64,000 nucleotides of DNA, from the NCBI RefSeq assembly GCF_009754945.1, contig NZ_WPIN01000026.1, positions 1 through 64,000 on the forward strand, in the 5' to 3' direction. The notes beneath the pieces were generated by a model. That model did no database searches, had not been told where the DNA came from, and was given only the letters and a program-made list of their open reading frames with translations. This DNA comes from Spirosoma arboris. GTDB lineage: Bacteria > Bacteroidota > Bacteroidia > Cytophagales > Spirosomataceae. Below are positions 26,091 to 32,984 of the stretch, piece after piece (position 1 is the first letter of the stretch; each line of letters begins with the position of its first letter). The position numbers were made by a program, and so were the translations under genes.

Positions 26091-28487
26091 TTACTTGAAC
26101 TCAAAGTTGTAGGTCAAACTTGGTATGGGTGCGCCAAAAATGCTGAGTCGGTAGGGGTTAGTAGCTTGTCCTTCTGTCCGGTAAAAAATCGAGTACACAT
26201 TCTTGCGACCGTAAATGTTGTACACCGTAAAGGTCCAGTGTCCCTGCCAACGCCGATTCTTCATACTCGGACTGTAGATGTTCCAGGCAAAATCCAGTCG
26301 GTGATAATCGGGTAGACGGTACTGATTCCGCTCATCGTAATAAGGATACGTCCGACCCTGGTAGCGAATGAATCCCTCGGGCGCGGTATAAGGACGACCC
26401 GAGCTATACGCGAAGTTAAACGAAAAGCTATGGTGACGACCCTGGTTGATCGTCAGGCTCATGTTCAAACTGTGTGGCCGATCATAGTTGGCTCGGTACC
26501 AGTCTCCACCATTAATCTGTTGCTGAAAATCAACGCCCTGATTAACCTGATTCAGTGTTCGGGCAAAGGTGTAATTGACCCAGCCCGTTAGCTCTCCTTT
26601 TTTCTTAGATACCATCACTTCCAGGCCATAGGCTTTGCTTCGACCCGGTAGCAATTGGGTTTCTGGATACGGTTGGAGCAGGAAATCGGCCCCCGGTTTA
26701 TAGTCCAGAATATGCTGCGTACTTCGCCAGTAAGCCTCCGCCGATAACTCAAAAATGTTATTCTTCGAGTTCTGAAAATACCCCACCGAAAACAACTGGC
26801 TCACCTGCGGCTGAATATGCGCATCAGACGTTTTCCAGCGCGATGTAGGCAAAGGCGTAGTTGTATTGGTGATCACCTGTAAATATTGCCGCATCAGGTT
26901 GTAGCCAATCTTGATGGAGGAATTGGGCGTCAGAGCATACCGCAAACCTAATCGAGGTTCAAAACCGCCATACTGTTTGGTCACCTGTCCGGCCCCATAC
27001 ACCGTGGAATCCACGACAGTGGTGGCATCGGCTACTTCGCCGTTCGCATATCGGCGCACGACAGATGGCCCCAGATTCAGGAAGTGCGAATAACGCAAAC
27101 CCGCCGATACCGCCAGTTTTTCCGACAAACTGATCTCATCCTCAGCATGAATTCCTAGTTCCAGCGCATTTTCAATCGGGGTTTTCTGGTAGTTCACCGC
27201 CAGACTGTTGCCAGGAATCAGCTCGCCGGGGTTAAGCCGATAATGGGTACCGCTGATGCCGACTTCAATCTTCTGGTTTTCTAGCTGGTAGTTTAGGTTT
27301 GACTTGATCTGTCGTTGCAGCAGCGACTGTTTCAGTACTACTTTGTTGTTCGTACTGTCTTCGGTCGACAGAATTCGGGGAATGTACTGAGCTACCAGAG
27401 CTGTCGTTTGCAGGTTTGTCCGGTCATTGAACGCATGAAACCAGCGCACCATGCCGTTGGCCGTTTGTTGGGCGTATTGGGTATTCACCGCGTTGACGTT
27501 GGCCAGACTTCCTAATAAATTCGTCTGAAACAGATCCTGGCTATAATAGCCCATCGCCGTCACGGTATTCTTGTCGTTTACCCGCCAGAACATCTTGGCG
27601 GTTCCATCACCGAACTTAGCCCGAATATTATCAAATCGGGGCGAGACGGCTCGTAGCAAGAAGTCATTAAATGCACCCCGTCCTGATACGAGCAGCGCCA
27701 GTTTCCCCTTAATGATCGGCGTTTCGACCGTTAGCCGATTGGCCACCAAACTCACTCCACCTGTCATCTGAAACTTATTGAGATCAGGATTACGCAGGCT
27801 GATGTCCAGAACCGATGCCGCTCGTCCGCCATAGCGAGCCGGTACGTTCCCTTTATATAAATCCAGCCCACTCACCGCATCGGGCGGAAAGACTGAAAAG
27901 AGGCCGAACATGTGAGTCGGATTAAAAATAGGTGTATCGTCGAGCAAGATCAGGTTTTGATCCGTAGTCCCCCCCCGAATGTTGACCCCATTGGCGGCTT
28001 CGCCCACGCTGGTTACACCGGGAAGCATTTGCAGGCTCCGCAGAATATCGACTTCGCCCAGGGCAGCCGGCATCTTTTTAAGGGTAGCGATATTAATCTG
28101 ACTAACGCCCAACAGCGGCTGGCGAACGTTTCGGTCATAGCCTTTGCTGGTAACGACAACCTCTTCTAACTGGCTGGATACAGAGGGCAGTCGAACGTTG
28201 AAGACGGTGTTCTCATGCAGGCTAATGGTGGTGCGATAGGGCACAAATCCAAGGCTTCGTACCACCAGAACGTGCTGTCCTATACGGGCTTTGATGGAGA
28301 AGTGGCCCTGTGCATCGGTATAAGTACCTGTAGCTGCTTTTTCATAATCAAGCACCACAGCCGCCCGTACAATGGGTTGTTGACTGGCCGAGTCACGAAC
28401 GGTGCCGGAAAGCGTATATAAAATTTGAGCATGGATGGCAGGCACTACCAAAGCCAACAATAAAACCGTCAGTAGTAATCGATTCAT
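26091..28487 (-). CDS. TonB-dependent outer-membrane receptor, first gene of the DUF4249 operon
   Basis: 798 residues. A signal peptide (cleavage near IHAQ) is followed by a CarboxypepD_reg-like domain (about 22-105), a plug domain (about 120-225, with VNIRGGTTDQNLILLDDTP) and a beta-barrel ending in Phe-Glu-Phe-Lys (the terminal residue is Lys rather than the usual aromatic). These receptors import bulky ligands across the outer membrane using TonB energy. It does not look like SusC: there is no long SusC-type N-terminal pattern and no SusD neighbour. Receptors of this kind often pair with one DUF4249 gene; here eight follow. The gene is preceded by a 625-bp gap that presumably holds the operon promoter. 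Confidence 0.9.
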   Translation of the reverse strand: MNRLLLTVLLLALVVPAIHAQILYTLSGTVRDSASQQPIVRAAVVLDYEKAATGTYTDAQGHFSIKARIGQHVLVVRSLGFVPYRTTISLHENTVFNVRLPSVSSQLEEVVVTSKGYDRNVRQPLLGVSQINIATLKKMPAALGEVDILRSLQMLPGVTSVGEAANGVNIRGGTTDQNLILLDDTPIFNPTHMFGLFSVFPPDAVSGLDLYKGNVPARYGGRAASVLDISLRNPDLNKFQMTGGVSLVANRLTVETPIIKGKLALLVSGRGAFNDFLLRAVSPRFDNIRAKFGDGTAKMFWRVNDKNTVTAMGYYSQDLFQTNLLGSLANVNAVNTQYAQQTANGMVRWFHAFNDRTNLQTTALVAQYIPRILSTEDSTNNKVVLKQSLLQRQIKSNLNYQLENQKIEVGISGTHYRLNPGELIPGNSLAVNYQKTPIENALELGIHAEDEISLSEKLAVSAGLRYSHFLNLGPSVVRRYANGEVADATTVVDSTVYGAGQVTKQYGGFEPRLGLRYALTPNSSIKIGYNLMRQYLQVITNTTTPLPTSRWKTSDAHIQPQVSQLFSVGYFQNSKNNIFELSAEAYWRSTQHILDYKPGADFLLQPYPETQLLPGRSKAYGLEVMVSKKKGELTGWVNYTFARTLNQVNQGVDFQQQINGGDWYRANYDRPHSLNMSLTINQGRHHSFSFNFAYSSGRPYTAPEGFIRYQGRTYPYYDERNQYRLPDYHRLDFAWNIYSPSMKNRRWQGHWTFTVYNIYGRKNVYSIFYRTEGQATNPYRLSIFGAPIPSLTYNFEFK

Positions 28488-29112
28488 GAAAAGAAAGGTA
28501 AAGGTGTTGGATTGTTTCCTTTAGCATAGCGACTAATATGTCCGTTTTCATCCTAGACGCACTAAAGGCAGGAAACGCTGTTAATCAGCTGATTTTGTTT
28601 TAAGGTTCGTTCTTCACGTATCGCCTTTTTACAAACAATGAATTAGCTAACCAACAGGTATTAATTATAAAGGTTATCGGAACTTTTATATACTTATGGT
28701 AACGTACAACGGGTTTATTCATCGCTCAACTTTTTTAGACGAATCCTCCCCTATAATCGACTAAAGGAGCGCTGGTAACGACCAAACTGACCACTTTTTA
28801 CAGTAAGCTATTGGCATGAGGAGTTGGTATAATCATCGGGAAGTTACCGGCATTCGTTCGTTACGAGCGCTGCGTCTTCGTCGTTCCATGTATCCCTTTC
28901 GTCGCTTCCAGAAACGGCCTTATCTACTTTAGTTGATGCTTCAGAGAATCAAAGTTTATTTATAGGCGTATTGTTTCATCCCTGCTGCTGGTTACTTGTT
29001 TCCGACATTCATTCTATAGATCAGCCATTAAACTATCTTTGCCTATTTAACGGCTGAATTCCAACCAACTAGCGGTATAGGGGGTCATCAGACGGAATAC
29101 TAGTTTACTGAT
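28488..29112. other. Intergenic region between the divergent receptor operon and beta-barrel gene
   Basis: No convincing gene in 625 bp. It holds a perfect 12-bp palindrome at 28583-28594 and a -7 type box at 29034. A short Arg-rich frame near 28816-28932 is not convincing. The promoter for the 14-kb operon must lie here, but no clear -33/-7 pair was found on the minus strand. Confidence 0.6.
29034..29041 (+). promoter_or_regulatory. Bacteroidota-type -7 box for the beta-barrel gene
   Basis: TATCTTTG matches the TAnnTTTG consensus and lies 71 bp before the start codon at 29113. No matching -33 TTTG at the normal distance was seen. Confidence 0.45.
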
Positions 29113-29829
29113 ATGAAAAAGTTACTTCTACTTCTTCTGACAACCCTAACGATCAACCTTTCTTTTGGGCAGAAGACAGAATCAATCCTTGCCTTAAACT
29201 CCGGTTTGTTCTCTTTTCAGGGTTATTCGGCAGAGAAAACCTCTCAAATAAATCTAGCCTCTAATGGCACCACAGGTTATACAAACAATCCTTTTGGGGC
29301 AAAAAATGGCCTTTCGTACGGTGTATCCTACCAGATTCAACGCATCTCCAGAGGCAATTTCATCGTCGGTATTGGTGTAGGCTATGAAAACCTAAGAAGT
29401 AAGACCACCATTACAGGTGTTAATGGGTATGATAAGACGGGTACTTTTCAGGATGCAGCTTCCGGGCAAACCTATCTGTCAAACAACCAACTCAATGCGT
29501 TTCCTTATGTAGGGTACCGGGTGGGAATTCGTCAGGTTTCAGTAGATCTGACCGGTGGCCTTGATGTCGGCTATCTGTTAAGTTCAAAAGAAAGTGGCAA
29601 GGCAACCGGGATTAACGGTACTACGTATACGACATCACTAGACAGAACAGGCATAAAAACGGACATTAGACCCAGGGGCCAAATCTCTGTATTTTACAGA
29701 CGAGTAGGCGCTTATACGTCCTATTCGTACGGATTAAGCAACTACAAAAGTGGCTGGGTCGGCGGACGCAATGAATGCAATTCTTCGGTAATTCGCTTTG
29801 GAGTGCTCTACAAAATCAAAGGGAAGTAA
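29113..29829 (+). CDS. Outer-membrane beta-barrel protein, small
   Basis: 238 residues with a signal peptide (cleavage near LSFGQ). The rest alternates short beta-strand-like stretches with Gly/Asn/Ser-rich turns, for example VSVDLTGGLDVGYLL and FYRRVGAYTSYSYGLS, and ends in a strand (SSVIRFGVLYKIKGK). This is typical of the PorT/OmpW-like small barrels of Bacteroidota, about 8 strands. No specific function can be named. It is 12 bp upstream of a lipoprotein gene with which it is probably co-transcribed. Confidence 0.75.
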   Translation: MKKLLLLLLTTLTINLSFGQKTESILALNSGLFSFQGYSAEKTSQINLASNGTTGYTNNPFGAKNGLSYGVSYQIQRISRGNFIVGIGVGYENLRSKTTITGVNGYDKTGTFQDAASGQTYLSNNQLNAFPYVGYRVGIRQVSVDLTGGLDVGYLLSSKESGKATGINGTTYTTSLDRTGIKTDIRPRGQISVFYRRVGAYTSYSYGLSNYKSGWVGGRNECNSSVIRFGVLYKIKGK

Positions 29830-29841
29830 CTGTCCACAATC

Positions 29842-30807
29842 ATGTATCGAAACCTCTATCTACTTCTTCCAGTAAGCTTATTGGCTCTATTCAGTTGTAA
29901 TTCCCAACCTGACCAGATAACCATCACGCCCTTTCCTTCGACAAAGAACACCGGAAAGTCGAGTCGATCTATGCCCGATTCGATTGCCAGCTACCAACCT
30001 GTATTTGGGGCGGCCGGTACGGCCCGTCAATTTCCGTTTGGTCAATTGAATCAGACGAACACAACGCTTCGCTTAAAGAAGGTGACTCTCAACGGTAAAT
30101 TATGGATTACTTACCAGTATGATGACCAAAACCGTCTCATTGAACGCACCAATTACTACACAGATGGTCAACACATTTACGTTCAGCTCTCCTATAGTTA
30201 TACGAGCAATGGATTAGTACAGGTCGCTTCTAAACTGAATAAAGAAGCCCCATTTACAGAAGGCTCTCCTAAAAATAATGACCTACTCCCTAGCCGAACA
30301 ATTGCCTACAGTCCCATTGACAAAGGGATAGCTGGACTGACAAAAACGACAAATACAGTATTTATAGATTGGTACCAAAAAGCTGGAGTCGCCCAATCTC
30401 ATTTGGGATTTAGTCCAACGGGGGCTTATATCTGGTCTGGGACCATTGACGACCAGGGAAAACGAACAGACGGCATCACGTACCGTCGAAACGAAGTCGG
30501 AAATATCCTCTGGGCTCGTTCTGTAGCGCCACTCGATTATTGGGCAGTTGATTACTTCGCTTACGATATGAAACCGAATCCTTTCCGAACAACGGGCGAC
30601 TCTGAAATGGTCGATATGAGCGATTTGTTATCCTTCAACACGACAAACCCAAATAATGTAGTCACTCGGCAAACGATCAATCAACCGGGTGCTGTCGATT
30701 CATGGCGCTACGAATACACATATCGACCCGACGGGTACCCTTCTCAAATGAAGTCGTATCGGGGTGGAGACTTTATCAATACAGTTGAGTACACGTATAA
30801 TCAGTAA
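29842..30807 (+). CDS. Lipoprotein with YD-repeat-like segments, unknown function
   Basis: 321 residues with lipobox LFSC (near residue 19). The body carries YD/RHS-like elements: ITYQYDDQNRLIERTNYY near residue 90 and YEYTYRPDGYPSQMKSY close to the C-terminus, which ends VEYTYNQ. Similar proteins in Bacteroidota are annotated as hypothetical or DUF4595-like lipoproteins. The 12-bp gap from the upstream barrel gene suggests the two work together at the outer membrane. A 36-bp perfect inverted repeat follows. Confidence 0.7.
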   Translation: MYRNLYLLLPVSLLALFSCNSQPDQITITPFPSTKNTGKSSRSMPDSIASYQPVFGAAGTARQFPFGQLNQTNTTLRLKKVTLNGKLWITYQYDDQNRLIERTNYYTDGQHIYVQLSYSYTSNGLVQVASKLNKEAPFTEGSPKNNDLLPSRTIAYSPIDKGIAGLTKTTNTVFIDWYQKAGVAQSHLGFSPTGAYIWSGTIDDQGKRTDGITYRRNEVGNILWARSVAPLDYWAVDYFAYDMKPNPFRTTGDSEMVDMSDLLSFNTTNPNNVVTRQTINQPGAVDSWRYEYTYRPDGYPSQMKSYRGGDFINTVEYTYNQ

Positions 30808-30810
30808 TTG

Positions 30811-30885
30811 AAATGCGTCTTCAACTGTGTTTTATACGCCATATCTGGGAGATATGGCGTATAAAACACAGTTGAAGACGCATTT
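30811..30885. terminator. Perfect 36-bp inverted repeat, two-way terminator
   Basis: Arms 30811-30846 and 30850-30885 are perfectly complementary around a GGG loop. It fills the gap between two convergent genes, leaving 3-4 bp on each side. It should form a very stable hairpin in both transcripts. Confidence 0.75.
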
Positions 30886-30889
30886 TTAT

Positions 30890-32341
30890 CTATTCTGCCA
30901 ACGTTATTTCGACAGCCCCAAAATTCCCTTTATCACCATATTTTTTCACTGTCTCTTCTTGCGTTAATTTGACCAAATTGTATTTCTTGTCAGAAAGTTT
31001 TATTGTTTCATTTAATGTCACGGGGGTTCCATTAATAACCAGATAGCTGATTTTATTTAGGAATGAAAATGTACCACTTCCAGTAAATTTATTTGAGTTG
31101 AAGTTAATCTTTACATCTCTTCCCTTAAAGTATAGTTCATTAGTAGCCGCCGACCAAAATAACTCTGAGGCATAAAACGTACCAGACGTTCCAGGAGAAT
31201 CTATTCCGGCATTTGATTTAATCAATTCTATAGGTCCCGTCGTTTCCGCTATATTTCTTTCGGTGATTTTCTGGTTTTTAAGCTGAGTTGGTAGTTGATA
31301 GTTGCTCAATAAGCTTGTCGTATCAAAAGCCAGAGTCGAGCTTGTCAGGAGCAATGCGCCCAAGGTGTTTATAGTTTTCATAGTTTCACTATTGTTAGTT
31401 CGTTCACTTGATATGATGCCAGTATTGGAAATGGTGGCAGTTATCGGATCAATAGTTGAAAACTTTTTATCAGTATTCTTTTCTGAATTTAACTCAACGA
31501 GCTTACCTGGTACTACAGTAGAGCGCACTACCTCCACAGGCGATTTAATTTCCTTATATGAATTAAAACGTAAGAATAGAACAGCGGCCACGTTCATAAC
31601 AATTGCTACAGCAGCAATGTCAATTTTCAAATAGGCTTCAGAAAAAATGGCAGATGGTTTAGATTTTAGAGTCGAGATTTCACTAAAATCAATGGTATGA
31701 AAAGGGAATAATTTTTGAGGTTGTATTTCAAAATAATTTAGTTGACGGGCAAACAAATGGTCTATCTTATAAAGCTTATCCGGAAGTAAAAACAGTAAAA
31801 ATAATCTAGTCCTTTTTTTGTTCTCGTTTACTTTTTCGTTAAGAATTTGTCGAATCTTCTTTCGCGCCCTTGCTAAATGTGACTTTGACGTTCCCTCACT
31901 AATACCCAATTCGGCACCGATTTGTGCATGCGTAAAGTTGTCAAATACATATAGATTAAATACAAGTTTATGGTGCTCGGGCAACCGCTCAATTGCTTCT
32001 AAAAGCTCAGCCTTTGAGAAGGTATTTTCTTCATTGACTTGATTTTCATCCTGGTAGTCAATTGAAGTTGTATCATAGGCAATCCTGTCTTCCTGGTGCT
32101 TTTGTTTTTTTTGCTCCCGGAGGTATTGCAAGGCTACATTTATGACAATACGCCTTAACCAAGCGTCAAAAGAGCCTTTGTTTTCAAAGCTTGACGATTT
32201 ATCAATAGCTACCAGAAAAGCATCATGCGCTAAGTCTTCTGCAATCTGCCTATTATACGTGTATCGATAGCAAACGCCAATTAGTTTAGCTATGTTTTGC
32301 TTATACGTAGCTTCCCAAAAACTCTTCGTTACACCATTCAT
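30890..32341 (-). CDS. ECF sigma factor fused to a membrane segment and a periplasmic plug-like domain
   Basis: 483 residues in one frame. Residues 12-80 form sigma region 2 (AEDLAHDAFLVAI, GSFDAWLRRIVINVA) and 110-165 region 4 with a helix-turn-helix (THAQIGAELGISEGTSKSHLARAR). Then comes a DKLYKIDHLFARQLNYFEIQP segment resembling the start of Bacteroidota anti-sigma-type membrane proteins, a membrane helix at 239-258, and a C-terminal domain (about 350-483) ending KKYGDKGNFGAVEITLAE, like the plug-type tail of BlaR1-like and TonB-receptor proteins. An internal ATG at 31381 (Met321) begins a signal-peptide-like stretch, so a separate 163-residue exported protein could also be made. The whole may be a membrane-tethered sigma factor. 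Confidence 0.8.
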   Translation of the reverse strand: MNGVTKSFWEATYKQNIAKLIGVCYRYTYNRQIAEDLAHDAFLVAIDKSSSFENKGSFDAWLRRIVINVALQYLREQKKQKHQEDRIAYDTTSIDYQDENQVNEENTFSKAELLEAIERLPEHHKLVFNLYVFDNFTHAQIGAELGISEGTSKSHLARARKKIRQILNEKVNENKKRTRLFLLFLLPDKLYKIDHLFARQLNYFEIQPQKLFPFHTIDFSEISTLKSKPSAIFSEAYLKIDIAAVAIVMNVAAVLFLRFNSYKEIKSPVEVVRSTVVPGKLVELNSEKNTDKKFSTIDPITATISNTGIISSERTNNSETMKTINTLGALLLTSSTLAFDTTSLLSNYQLPTQLKNQKITERNIAETTGPIELIKSNAGIDSPGTSGTFYASELFWSAATNELYFKGRDVKINFNSNKFTGSGTFSFLNKISYLVINGTPVTLNETIKLSDKKYNLVKLTQEETVKKYGDKGNFGAVEITLAE

Positions 32342-32648
32342 AGTAACTATGATGCTTTTTTCTCAAATGGTGGCAGTTATTGATCGATTATATTGTCGCA
32401 TCCGGTGAAAAGAAGTCCCTTAAGGTAAGGATTAATCCATTTATCAGCATCGTTGCCGTCATCAAAATGCTGCTCAACTGCCGTCCAGATCTGGACAAGT
32501 TACCGTCCGTTTTCGGACGACAATAATCCAAAAGGAAGTGCGAAATGGGCATTTTTCGGCCCATAGAGCCTATTTTGGTTGTTGGCCTTTCATTTGCTAT
32601 GCAAAGAGGAAAGATAGATTTTACTTTACGATGAAGTACTAGCAACTT
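32342..32648. other. Intergenic region with palindromes between divergent sigma and PadR genes
   Basis: This 307-bp gap has a perfect 14-bp palindrome at 32483-32496 and a 6-bp-armed inverted repeat with TTTT centre at 32504-32519 (CGTCCG/CGGACG). Both are candidate operators for the PadR protein or another regulator. A minus-strand frame here is not convincing as a gene. Confidence 0.55.
32483..32519. promoter_or_regulatory. Pair of palindromes upstream of the PadR gene
   Basis: Palindromes at 32483-32496 (14 bp, perfect) and 32504-32519 (6-bp arms, TTTT centre) lie 130-166 bp before the PadR start. They look like regulator-binding sites; which protein binds is unknown. Confidence 0.4.
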
Positions 32649-32984
32649 ATGAAAGGTACCCAATTAGGCGAGTTCGAAGAGATCGTTCTGCTGACAATCG
32701 CGCTACTCTACGATGATGCTTATGGTGTAGCTGTTGTGGAAGCACTAAGCGAGCGTTTGGAGCGACCAATGAGTTTAGGCGTTGTTCACCGAACCATGCA
32801 GCGGTTAGAGGAAAAAGGGTTAGTCCGTTCCCGTTTCAGCGAGCCAATCGCTGAACGGGGTGGGCGAAGCAAACGCTTGTTTACGATAACCCTCGCAGGT
32901 GAACAATCCTTACAGGAAGCACGACGCATCCGGAATGAGTTGTGGGAGGCAATTCCGAAAACCGCTTTTGATCACCTGACATGA
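32649..32984 (+). CDS. PadR-family transcriptional regulator
   Basis: 111 residues: a winged-helix PadR protein starting LGEFEEIVLLTIALLYDDAYGVAVVEAL, with the recognition part MSLGVVHRTMQRLEEKGLVRSR and the wing ERGGRSKRLFTIT. Short PadR proteins of this type usually repress a membrane-export gene next to them. Its stop overlaps the start of the FtsX permease gene (ATGA at 32981-32984), so the two are translationally coupled and probably autoregulated. Confidence 0.9.
   Translation: MKGTQLGEFEEIVLLTIALLYDDAYGVAVVEALSERLERPMSLGVVHRTMQRLEEKGLVRSRFSEPIAERGGRSKRLFTITLAGEQSLQEARRIRNELWEAIPKTAFDHLT

Noticed and set aside
28816..28932. Short Arg-rich plus-strand frame of 38 codons
   Set aside because: Composition looks like chance and there is no ribosome-binding or conservation evidence.
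32388..32663. 91-codon minus-strand frame between the sigma and PadR genes
   Set aside because: It overlaps the PadR start and the two palindromes, and the protein has no recognisable features.
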